From the NCBI RefSeq assembly GCF_001540865.1, contig NC_033638.1:600159-664158 (forward strand): a DNA stretch of 64,000 nucleotides. The letters are read 5' to 3'. A program made the position numbers and the translations under genes. Shown here one piece after another: positions 11,876 through 23,900 of this stretch. Each line of letters starts with the position of its first letter. The stretch's first letter is position 1. This DNA is from Ananas comosus. Its lineage: Eukaryota > Streptophyta > Magnoliopsida > Poales > Bromeliaceae. A model generated the notes under the pieces. That model saw nothing but the letters and a program-made list of their open reading frames with translations, ran no database searches and had not been told where the DNA came from.

Positions 11876-12870
11876 TCAGCCCTACTACTGTATAAAAAGT
11901 TCAAAGAAATTTAAAAAATTAAAATCTACCCCTTTGATTATGTTTATCCCTTAGATCATACATTTCACCAACCACCCACTAAACCCTAAAAAGGCTTTGC
12001 ATGGTTCAGGTATAAATAAGAACTGCTAATTTTCGAAATAAGTGCAAATCCAGATGTAAGCAGGACCTAGAATAAATTTTTTGTTTGAATAAAAATTCAG
12101 TTGTTCATGAAAATAAGGTAAATAGTGCTTGTATGGTTAGATAGGAATAAGAAAATAAAAGTAATCATAACTATAAATTAATAATATTTTATCAAATTAA
12201 TTAATATCAAAATATTAATTAAAAATAATTCAATAAATTAAAAAATTTATTAGCTACGAATATTGTATAAGATAATAGAAAAAGTATTAACTAACTAATT
12301 ATATTAATTAATTATAAAGTATAACTTAACTTTTTAATTAATAAAATAAATTATTTAATTAGTTAGATGATTTGATAAGAAATTAATTTAATTATTTGAC
12401 CAATATAAATATTAGTTATTAGATAAACATATTAAATAATTAATTATTAATGAGCTAATTAATCATAAATAATAAATTAATTAATTACTTAACTAGTTAA
12501 GCAATAGATAATAACTTAAATATATTAATTAGATTAATTAATAAATTAACACAATAATTAAAACTTTAACTAAACTTGTCCCCACTCACTTGGGAACAAG
12601 CTTGTTCCAAGGGAGAAGGGTGAAATAATTGTTCGACCATTTTTCCGTCTTATTCCTAGTCATGGAGAACTATAGTTATCAACCGCAAAAATAACATTTA
12701 AATATAAAAAAGAGAATAAAAGCTTATTCCCCTTCTTATGCCCGAACCAAATGCACATAACAGACCACTATCATCCTAACCGCACATCCCTTCATCCAAA
12801 GACCGAAAAACTAATAGCACCAGCGATTTGGTGCTATTAATAATATTCTAGCCTAGTCCATATATATATG
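11876..12870. mobile_element. MITE of the TAGCACCAA family split by a nested element
   Basis: The left part (about 11876-11997) and right part (about 12757-12870) join into the same order seen in the intact copies at 10130 and 55540: the CCCTTTGATTATGTTTATCC region, then ACCACCCACT, then CATCCTAACCGCACA, then ATAGCACCAG...TTGGTGCTAT. Between them lies an unrelated AT-rich insertion of about 760 bp. Confidence 0.6.
11998..12756. mobile_element. Nested AT-rich MITE inside another MITE
   Basis: The left end TGCATGGTTCAGGTAT and the right end (reverse complement TGCATTTGGTTCGGGCAT) form imperfect terminal inverted repeats. The interior is dominated by AATTAATTA-type palindromic low-complexity sequence. 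The insertion interrupts an older TIR element, so it is the younger event. Family not resolved. Confidence 0.5.
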
Positions 12871-13722
12871 AGTATGGCTACAATGTTATCATATATATTG
12901 AGCTAACCCCAATTCATATTTGACTATTTATTCAATAAGAGATCAATCTCGAGGTTATTTCAAGCCACATACGAGAATGAGAGATCAGTCTCGAAATTAT
13001 TTCAAGCCAAATACGAGCTCGTGAACAAAAAGTTGAATTTTGGTAGCCTTACTTTCAATAAGGACCAAAATATAAAAAATAAAGTAATCCATCTTGAATC
13101 TGCTCCGATTCGCTAGGGAAATGGAGCAGGAGGCGAGAGATCCTTTCTTTCTTTGGTTTATTCTGATGTCAAAAATTTGCTTTCATCCCGACCCGCAGAA
13201 TGGAGCGATAACTAAGAGCAAAAAGTAAGATAAAAATTAATCCACTTCGAATCGTTCCTATCCACCAAGAAACACGGGGCGAGAAGTAAATGACCCTTCT
13301 CATCCCAAGATATGCTCCATTTGCGTTTCGAACCACATCTGAATTTTGAAAAGTTAAATAATAGAAAATTTGCAATTATTTTAACTAACCTTCTAGGAAA
13401 AAAAAAATGCTATATCGCTCTATCATCCGTAATATAAAAATGTTTTTCTTTTTTTTCCCTCTCTCTCTCTCTCTCTCTCTCTAGCAATTTTCAATTGTTG
13501 TTGTTGCGCATGAAAGCCAAACACTTCGAATACCCCCTCCTATTTGGAAAATAATAATTTTCTTTTTTTTAAAAAATATATTACAAAATATAAGGGCCGG
13601 TTCGGAGCCCAACCCGGCCCGGCCCGATCCGGCCCAGCAACATCACGGCCCAAATTTCGGAGCACGACCCACCACGTCATGCGCCGCCTCCCAGATTTTA
13701 GGCCCTCAAAAAAAAAAAAACA

Positions 13723-13842
13723 CACTATGTTCATGTACGGCTCACAGTGACGTGGTGCGCGTGGTCCATGGAGTATATACTCTCCCACCAGTTTCCGGTG
13801 TGAACGGGGTCCTCGTTTTGGTCCTTTTTGTCTTCGCCAATC
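13723..13842 (+). repeat. Direct repeat copy 1 of the CAMTA upstream block
   Basis: About 120 bp that recur at 14690-14808 with roughly 85-90 percent identity by eye: CACTATGTTCAT, TGACGTGG, GTCCATGGAGTATATACT, TTTCCGGTGTGA, GTCTTCGC in the same order. This copy has GTGCGCGTGG, which contains a CGCG box (VCGCGB), where copy 2 has GTGCACGTGG. Confidence 0.75.
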
Positions 13843-13889
13843 ATCCCCTAAATTTTAGGCCCTCAAAAAAAAGAAAAAAAAAAAAACAT

Positions 13890-14689
13890 ACTGGACATGT
13901 TTGGTTTGCTTCTTTTTCACCCTGAAATCAAAATCGAAATAGATGAATTCGTTTGTGGGTGTTTGGTACGCGGGAGTCTCATTTTTATTCTGATTCCCGA
14001 ATGAAATGGGAATCCCCTAATCACCTTTCAATCCGGCCTAGGAGGCCAGATTGAAAGTTGAATCGGGACGGAATGGATATTTATTCGGATTAAATTTATT
14101 TTTTTAACTTTTTTAATTAAAATATGAGTTAAAATTTAAAATTAAATATATAATTTTAAATTTTATTAAATTAAAAATTAAAATTTAATCAAGTATTTCT
14201 AATCTAACTTATGAATTTGAATTTAAATTAAATTTTAATTTATATAAAATGTTATTCAAATTTTATTTCAAACTTAAATTAAATTTATGGATTCAAATTA
14301 AAATTTAAATTGTAATTTTAAATTTGAATTTGAATAAATCAAAATTTAGTTTCATATTTTGAATTATCCAACTCAACTTCAAAGTTTAATTTTTTTAAAA
14401 AAAATATATTTAAAATTTTGATATTATTTCAAAATTTTGATGTAAATTTTTAATATTTAATTTTTAATTTGAATTTAAATTAATATATTATAAAGATAAT
14501 GTTAGTATATTAATTTGATTATGTTTTTTATATCCACCTGAATCATACACCGACAATGGGAATGATTTATTCCGATTCCGATTCAGGTGATGAACCAAAC
14601 AGAATTAGGTAATGAGTCATTCCGATTCCGATTCCAACTTATTTTGATTCCGATTCCGATTCCGACTCCGACTTTGAACCAAAGACGCC
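13890..14689. mobile_element. AT-rich insertion between the two promoter copies, MITE-like
   Basis: The edges show short inverted similarity (TGTTTGGTTT near 13906 and, reversed, TCTTTGGTTCA near 14680). The interior has a 33 bp interrupted palindrome at about 14027-14059 and a long AAATTTAAATT-type region. Near the right end are tandem ATTCCG hexamers. Non-coding; class not established. Confidence 0.45.
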
Positions 14690-14808
14690 CACTATGTTCA
14701 TATACGGTCCACGATGACGTGGTGCACGTGGTCCATGGAGTATATACTGTCCTTCCCGTTTCCGGTGTGAGCGGGGTCCTCCTTTTGTTCCTTTTGTCTT
14801 CGCTATCA
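14690..14808 (+). promoter_or_regulatory. CAMTA proximal promoter, direct repeat copy 2 with G-box pair
   Basis: Second copy of the 120 bp block. It contains GATGACGTGG followed at once by TGCACGTGGT (14713-14732), two ACGT cores 10 bases apart, of the kind bound by plant bZIP factors. The same 20 bases occur in sense orientation upstream of the KIN-12 gene (44766-44785). It sits about 236 bases before the CAMTA ATG. Function is inferred. Confidence 0.5.
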
Positions 14809-14820
14809 CGCTTCCACATG

Positions 14821-14853
<33 letters not shown>

Positions 14854-14896
14854 ACAATTCTCTCTCTCTATTTTTAGGGGGACCCCCAAAATCCGT

Positions 14897-14923
14897 ATGC
14901 ATCACCTGAGGGGGCGATTCTAG
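14897..14923 (+). other. Upstream ORF in the CAMTA leader
   Basis: ATG CAT CAC CTG AGG GGG CGA TTC TAG, eight codons, ending 44 bases before the main ATG and downstream of the CT-rich patch at 14820-14870. If transcription starts in or before that patch, ribosomes meet this ATG first. Its regulatory effect is unknown. Confidence 0.45.
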
Positions 14924-14967
14924 GGTTTCTCTCGAGCCAAATCCCCAATCGCATCGCCCCGTCGCAG

Positions 14968-17900
14968 ATGGCCGAGGCTCGGCGATTCGCTCTCAATCCC
15001 CAGCTAGGTCTCCTTCTCCTTCTCTCTCTCCGTCTCTTTCAATCTCCTCGGATTAACAGTTTTAAATCCCCCTTCCCTTTTTCCTCTTTTTTTTTTTTTC
15101 CAGTTATTTTGTTGAGGAATTCGGCTTTGGGTAATTGTTTGGGTAGGAGTGCCAATGTAGGAGGAGAATGTAGTTTCTGGTGTGAATTTTGGTATTTTTT
15201 TGTAAAATTTTTGTGGTTCTTGGAGCATTAATCTCGTAATTTATGTTATTTTATGTAATTTTATGATCGTCGTTGTTCTTATATGAGCTTTAAATGGAGT
15301 GGAATGTATATTGCAATGTGATGTGAAAGAAGGCGTTTTGGTAGATTCTGGAGACATTATGCCGTTGTTTGAGATTATATTGTTATTGTTTTAGTTTTAA
15401 AGTTTTCAAAGGATATGAAGTTAATTTTACTGGAGTATTACTTATTTAGTTCCATTCTGTAGGATTGATGGTGTTTATGCATCGCATTGTTGTTGGCGAA
15501 CAAACTGTTGCTGTTAGGCTCTGTTCTTGTTGTTCTTATCATTGTGCTCGAATTGTATGTTCTTCTGATCAACTTAGTTAGGTCCATGGATTTGAGATTG
15601 GGTTTGATCACAAGGTACTTGAAAACATTTAATTGATCAACAAGAATGAGTTTTCTCTTTCTGATTAAAATTTTAGTCAAGCACTATTAACTATATTTAT
15701 ATTTAAGCTTTATTATGATTCAATGGGGATGGCAAAAGTTTGGGAGTGATCTATGGTAGGAGTGAGAGTAATGGCTACTGGCTTATGGTCACAGTGAGAA
15801 AGCTGGGGAAATAGAGTAAAAAAGTGGTTGACACTTGTGGGAAAACTAGACTTGTGTTTAAGCCATCGACTGGGGAAACTTTTCACTTGTCATGAACACT
15901 GATTTAGCCATTAAAGTAAGTTAACCAGGTATTTTGGCATCAAAAATCCCAGAAGGAATTTAATGTTGCCTATAATGACGCTATTACTTCTCTCGTCGTC
16001 AATTGAGCCAGAATATGACTTCTTAATTAGGGTTTGCTTTTCTTGTACAGTTGTGGCTTTGCATCTCCTTCGTTGGATATATATCTGAAATATTGGAGAA
16101 GCAAAAAAAAATAAAAGAAAAGGCAAACATGATATCTTGAAAAGTTTGTATTCTTCGCTCTTTAGATGTTTTGGATTGCAACAGATGTTTGATAGTCCAA
16201 TTTGAGGGCTCTATCTTACCGGAATACATCATGTACTCAAACCAGCAGGGCAAACTTTGGCTTATTTGATACAACTTTATTTCTTGATGTCAACTTCTGC
16301 GAAGCTAAGATAAGGTTTTCTTGGTTTCAGATGTCAACCAGGAGTCAAGTTTAGGATAAAGTACTACCAAATGATATAAATGGTTATAAACTACAGAGTC
16401 TGTTGAAATTCCATCTTTATGCATTTGTGGCTGAGTTTGAGTTGTTTGACTGGACTTGTTTGGCTTCCTTTTTTTCAATGACTGATTTGAGTTTTCATTT
16501 GTTTGGCTTCCATTTTTTCAATGACTGGTTTGAGCTTTCATCATTAATGAAAGTCCCCCTCTCTATGCCCCCATCTCAATCAACTACTTTGAATGCTAAT
16601 CCTGGCCATACAATCAGAGAAAGAGAAAAATGAGATTCATAATGTCAACCTGATTTCTCTACATTATGAGGACATGAAAGTGAGAAAAATCTTTGAAGTA
16701 TTAAGAAAGACTCTCTGAGGGCTAAAGAAAATTAACAACAATTTGTTTTGTCCTAATCAGAACTTTCTTTTAACACATCTGAATGTGATGTTTTGATATT
16801 TGTTATGAATTAAGTCCATTTGATTCCTGTTTCTGTTATATGTTAACGAAACGAAGCACTATAAATCTTCTTGTGTTTTATCAATCAATATGCATGCATT
16901 TAACACTTTTGGTAGCTTATCTTACAAAACATTTTGCTGAAAGGTGGATAATTTAATTGCTAAATCGCAAATAACCACTGGTATATTGCGTGTTGTATTG
17001 TACCCCCTACGTTAAAAAATATAAACCTAACTCCTTTTTGGACCATTAGCACCTAACCAACAGTCTCCCATCCAAAAAACCATAGGAGAACCCTAAAAGA
17101 CGACTTGTAATGCTGAATTACCCTTTGTAGCTCTCAATTGTCCTCCTTTTGTTTGTTCTTTCCTTACCCATTCTGCTCATCAAATCTTCACAATGGAATC
17201 GAGAATGAGGAGGAGAAGCAGGATGATGAATGGCGGAGGAGAAAGGTTTGCTGATTGCAGAGGAAGAAGAAGGCGAGTAGTGCATATTTTTTACATTACA
17301 ATATGGATTTGGGCCGGCATCAACTATTCATGTTTTATGGTTATTGATTTTACGCTGCTTAAGATAGAGAATAAATGCTTGGGAAATTTACGGCTATTTG
17401 GTGTAAAGTTCAATGGGCTAAAATTATTTCTGATTGTTTTTTCCCCCTTTTATGCAGTTTATGTGCACTATACAAAATATGTCCAGTGTTGGTTGTTGAT
17501 TTTAAGATTCTTACCTTCACTATTCATGTGTGCTGGGCAGACATTCCACAGATTTTGCAGGAAGCTAAAACTCGCTGGCTTCGTCCAAGTGAAATATGCG
17601 AAATACTTCGCAACTACAAAAGATTTAAGTTGAATGCTGATCCACCTTACAAGCCCGCTGGTATGATTATTATATATGCTGATCATCAATCCTCAATTAA
17701 AGCATTAAGTTGTTCCCAGTATGGATAGATGTATATGCACTGCATGTATGCATAATGTTGTATATCTACTTATCTAATATATATGCATAGCACGCACAAA
17801 ACTTATATATCTTATAAATCATGTGCAAGCACAAGAACTTCTCTGCTAGTTTTCTTCAACGTTCAGCCATGCACATTCCACTTTTAACTTGAACTTTTTG

Positions 17901-20900
17901 ACTTTTTAGGATGTCTGACTGGTAATCTTATTTACAGAATCGTAGAGCCAAATATTGCCTACAAAAGACAATCAGACCACTCCTAAGTCTTGTTACCCTT
18001 TTGCTGTTTCTGAATTGTGTGCTGTAGAACAAGGACAGCTGGTTAGTAGTATATTGCAGCCAAAATAGTAATATTTCATTATTGAAAATGTCAATCAAGA
18101 TTATTATTGTTTGTGTTTAGAATAAAAATATGTACATTGGCAAAGATTATATTAGAAGATCTGCGGTATATTATATTCAGTCGATATCTGCTAGTAATAG
18201 CAATGGAATGGACTGGGTTCATGTTGGCCCTGCATTTGTTAGAGCCCTATCTTATCCTAGCTGAAGGGCTTTTGGTTAGGATTTAGGCTGAACTTTTACC
18301 AATAGTTGAAGCACTACCTGAAGTTAGTTTAATTTTGATAGCTAATCAAGCTAATAGTGGGCCCAATTTTTTTGGTGATGCTGGCTAGGGCAGAGTAGTT
18401 GGGTTGGTTGGAGAGGCTACATGGGTGGTGATAGTGGTGGGAGAGGAGTGAGATTGATTGCCAACTGGGAAATTGAGCAGAGGGTTTCAGAGCTAGATCA
18501 TGTCATCCAGTTAAAATGAATAGACTCTTGTGAGATATTTTTCATTAATGTATATAATATAGCTTTTATTGTCGTTTATCTAGGCTGGTGCAAAAGTAAA
18601 TTTGCATTGAAACACACTACAGCCTGTAAATTTGGGGGGTCATCCTTGAACCAAAGCAGCTATTTTGAGGATAACTCCAAATCTTATTAGAAATCCTATG
18701 TTAGGGTCTGTATCTATCTTAGTAGAAGAAAATGATTTGGCATTCATCACCACCTTTTTGAGGGGAAGCGTTTGAAAAGTTTTTTTTTTTTTTTTTTAAA
18801 TTACAGTTACCACCAAATCCAACTAACATGCTTAACATGTTTTACTACTAGGTGGTTCTTTGTTTTTATTTGATCGAAAGGCACTTCGATATTTCCGCAA
18901 AGATGGCCATAATTGGAGAAAAAAGAAAGATGGAAAAACTGTTCGAGAAGCTCATGAAAAACTAAAGGTACTGCAGTTCAAGTTTGTCAAAACTTCTCAA
19001 GAGTCGCATGTCTGGTCTATAGCTAGTTTCAAGTATTAGGTTTATTTCATTATGATGTCCGTAATGCCTTTCTATTAAGATAATAATATTTGTTGGAGCT
19101 TTCCATGTTTCTCCTATTGTAAAGCCACTTTTGCACTTAAAAATCTGGATGCCTTGATTTATTTGAAACTTTTCTAATTTTTTTTTCTCTTGCTAAACTA
19201 GATAGGGTCATTATTGACTTATCAGACAGTTGACAACAGAAATATTTCTAATCAAGTATTCTGAAGGTATAGTTCAATATTGGATACTACTTAGTTTTAG
19301 GTTCTAATGCACCTAATGAGTTAATTGGTCGTACTCATTATGATACTTTTCTTAGACCCACAGGTCTCTTTGCATCCTATTATATTGCTTTATGAGCATT
19401 TCCCTTCTGAGCTCTCTACTCATTCCGATGGATTTTGTCCTTTGTTCTAGTGCGGCAGTGTTGATGTTCTTCATTGCTACTATGCCCATGGTGAGGAAAA
19501 CGAGAACTTCCAAAGACGTAGCTATTGGTTGCTTGATGAGTGAGTTGTTTCGAATTAACTTGGGTCTTTTATCTTTGGGCTATTTTAGTATACCTCTTTG
19601 CCTGAATGTACTTCTTACAGAAAATTATTGGCCTTTACCTGAATGGACATATTTCAAGCGGTTACATGAATAGTATTTCTCCCTTTAATTCTTTCCCTTT
19701 TGGGGATAAGATCCAGCTAAAATCTGAGGCGATGCATTTATTTCTACACCTTGTGGTCTGTTGCTGACATGCATAAAATATATTATATAATTTTCCATTA
19801 TCTTATGGAGTATGAAATTCCTGGCAGTGAATGCAGTGAATTTTATTCGTCTTAACTTCAAGTTGGAGTTACTATTTAATAATATAATACAAGCAGTAAC
19901 TATATAATAATACAATACAAGTATCGTTTTTTGTGTTTATAACTTATGCTTCTTGGGTTTTCTCGCCTTCATGCCATCTAAGGGTCCATTTGTTTTATTG
20001 GATCATGACACCAATGCTCTCACATTACAAGATCTCGACATCACTTGCAAGGCAATTGATGTTGCGACTTCATGTCATTCTGCTAATGACAGGGCCATAC
20101 TCAAATCAAAGTGAACTAAAGAGTTTGATAGCGCCGTTCGAACAGTGACTTTTATGGTTCGGCATGCTTGGCACTTTTTCCCCTGGGTCCAATGAAACAA
20201 ACATGCCCAATGTGCGAACTGGGACATGTTTTATTTTCTTTTTCCCTCTTTGATGCATCTATGATGAGCTTGGATACTTCTTTTGAAAGAAATTTTTTTT
20301 TTCTTCTGTTACTTTCTAGAGCACAATTTTTTTTTCACATGTTTTAATGTTTTTTTTTCCAGTTTCTTTTATTTTTGTGTTCTTTTACAGTTTTACTGAT
20401 CATTGATTTTCTAAAGCTACTAGCTTTGTATAGATCACAAATTTGTGCTGCAAGTTTCGTTATTCTGTTTCATGCCAGTAAATTTTGACAATTATCTTCT
20501 CTTGTGCTTTTACTTCATTCTCAATGTACTTACTGATGTGACTAGTGACTTCTTTATCTTGTAATCTAGAGTAATTCACTTCCTATGCTGACTTATTAAG
20601 GGTTATACTTGGTTGAATGATACGAAGGAATTTCTAGCTTAGAATGTAAATAACAACTTAGGTACTTCATTGAAAACCTTCATCCTCTAGTGAAAGCTAG
20701 TTGGTTCACTTCGAGTGTAAGAGCTTGCTAGCTTGAGAATAAGTAATAAAATTTTGTGGATTTGGACCATTTGCTAAACCTCTTGGTTGCTTTAAATATC
20801 TGTCCAACTATGCATGCACATAAAACTTCATATTAGCTTTGAAATCCACTCGGGTGAACTAATTAGTTGTTGCAGAAATTTCTTTTTTTAAAATTTTATA

Positions 20901-23900
20901 TGTTATCTGCTTTAACTTTTTCTGCTTGGATATCTGCAATTTCAGGCAGTTGGATCACATTGTTCTTGTACATTACAGAGATGTCAATGAGGTGATTTTC
21001 AGGCCCTTTTTCACCAGCAGCTATTCACATAATTCTGTAATCTTTAGTGAGTTCTGTAAAGTACCTAATATTGTAAAAGAAACAATAGCATCAAACATAT
21101 TTGGTTCATTTTCAGATGTTTCTATTTGATGGCTTTCTGGCTGACCCTCATGCTGCGGAACTTGACTATTGTTTTTAATGGATCAACTTATTCCACAATT
21201 ACATCTGAACTCTTTTTTTTTTTTTTTTTTGATCTCTTGGAACTGCCATAACATATGTATATTTGGGTTCTGGTTCTTGGCAATTGAATGCACTCTAGTC
21301 CGTATTTCTTCTAATCTCCATCATGATGGATAGTATACTTCATCTATTGGAGGCTATTAGATTAACTTAACCAAACAGGCAATTGCAATCAGAATAGATA
21401 TCTGATTCTTTTTTCAGTATTGCTCTATCAAGTAACATCTTCTAATTTTCTCTCTTTTAATATCCTTAGTGCTAGTTGAGGAATTCCTGGCTCTTGGTTA
21501 ACAACATTTTGTGTGAACTCCATGTAACATATTATTTTGTCATGTCTTATAATTCATTAATTAGTTAATTCATTTATTTTCTCTCTTTCTCCAGGGTAGC
21601 AGACCGACCTTTTCACATTTATCAAATACTGAACAAAACAGAGTGAATCACATGGAAGAAACTCAAGCATCTACATTCACCCACTTAAGTCCATCGACAT
21701 TCACATCACAAACGTCTTATGTATCGAGCCCTAGTGCTGCAGATTGGAGTGGGCAGGCTCCATCGTCCGAGCTTGAGGATGCTGATTCTGGTGAAGAGCT
21801 AGGTGGGGCTTCAGCTTCACACACTGATTCTGTATCATGTCCAGGGTTTCAATTTGCTTCTTTGCCTGGAGACACTGCCGTGAAGGACGGTATTGTGATT
21901 AACCAATTTTACTCAAGAGATTTTCCAGATACTGCTGTCTCAAGTAGATTGCTTGATCCTTTGTTTTCAAGTCAGGTTTCTTTACAGAATACTACAATTG
22001 GTGTGAAGCAACAAATCAGTGGTGCTCCCCAAGGTGATGTTTGTACCTGAACATATCTGTTAACTTTTTAGTATTTACATTCAAGTTCATTGCGGAAGAA
22101 AATTGGTCAGGGAGGTAAGAAAATTAACTTAACTTATGGTGTTACACTAGCAATCACGCAGACGTGTACTCAGGTGCACATGCACATAGATACACGCTTA
22201 CATGAAACTGCACATATACTACTAGACTTAGCCAGACTTCTTTAGAAAGCACCGGCTACCGATGCTTTGGGTTTTTTGTGTATTGGATTGGCTTTGTGGA
22301 CAAAACACGTTGGCCTTAGATGTGCACTTTACCATGGTACATCAAGATCCCGTCGGTTGGCCACACTAATGGATCTTAAAGCTGATTTGATACACGAACA
22401 AACAACAGCTTGGGCAGCGGTGCTTCATGAAAGCATTTATGTTGACTCAGATATACATTTGTATGTGCAAAAAATTCATGGTGATTCATTTGATTTTGTG
22501 CCTATATTTTCCATTAGCTCTATGTTCTCTTATTCTCAGTAACATAACAACACACTTCTGCAGGTTCATTTTGTGAAAATGACCATAATTCTGCTGCATC
22601 CAAGTGGGTAAACATGACTAAGAAGGACGTTGACATGAAGGAGCAAAATATTTCCTTCGAACCAACTGGACATTCTGGTGACATATCTAGAAGAGTGATA
22701 GATGACCACACTGTTTTAAACTCTACTTTGGATGACACATTCAATATGTTACGTAATGCTCAATTAGAGATACTTATTGGTAATGGCGATAGAGAAAATC
22801 AGGTATATTCTCTTGGTATTATATTTTATTTATTTATTTGCATTATTTTTAATATGGACTTCCAGTTTCATTTGATGTTTCTTCAGTAAGATTGTTATAA
22901 TATTTCCCTTTGAGTTTATAAGCTCATCTCTCTCATCATGAGTCACCAGACCTTGTATTTGTAAACTAAATTGCTTGCATCTTTTATTAGTACTAAAACA
23001 AGAGAGGTGGTGGGGTCATGAACCTTATCTTCTGAATATGTTGGGTGGGTTTGGAGAGATTTTCCATGGTTTATTAGTTTCTAACATTACCGGCATCGTG
23101 ATCGAGTGCCTGGTTGCAATGAAGAAAATGCTAATGTAGACATTTGTGGTTGTTGTTTTTAGTTGTCTGCTTTTATTCATATCTCCTGTCAAGGATGTTA
23201 GCAAATTGCCTAAGGACTGTTTATCCATCAATCCTCTTCTTAAATTACTTATCTGCAGATCATCTTTTAGAGGTTGAAGGTCAAAATATCAGAAAAACGA
23301 AGGTAGTAATGTGATATTTTTGGTACGCCAAAAAAAAAAAGGTGCACGTATCGGTAATGTGCAAGTTAATATAATACACCATGTGCATGCCACTTCTTTG
23401 TCATATATTGCATCATACAATCATATTTCCTGTCAATATTCTATGGAAATTATCTTGTCAGTGCTATCGTTATTAATGAAATGCGGTTTCTTTATACTAT
23501 ACTAGACAGTAATTTAAACCATTCAATCATGTAAACAAGCACTTGCATGTACAATTTTAGCTATTATCTGCGGTATTGAGATATTATTGTACTAGAATGA
23601 CGAAGTTATAAGTTATTCCTTATTCTTTGTGGAGATATGTAATGACCCTAAATATTCAGTGTATGCTATCACATTTTTCGTAATTATTGGCGCTTTGAGA
23701 ATCTAGAAATATACTGTGCAGATCAAACAGGAGAATGTTGTACACGTAGATAGCCTTCAAGGCAGAAATCATTTATTTGATCACTCTAGTTATACTTATC
23801 AGGGGGCAGACGACCAATCTCTAGAATATCCCACAAAAGTTTCCTATCCTTTAAAGAACAACCGAGATACTAATATGCATAATAATGAGCATGGAGATCT

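Noticed and set aside
17193..17633. Open frame beginning MESRMRRRSRMM inside CAMTA intron 1
   Set aside because: It runs into CAMTA exon 2 in a different frame, is compositionally biased, and has no domain. The preceding sequence looks gene-leader-like but gives no product.
22267..22542. 91-codon open frame in a CAMTA intron
   Set aside because: Starts on a non-ATG-supported position inside an intron whose splice sites (22034 donor, 22563 acceptor) join perfectly; no domain.
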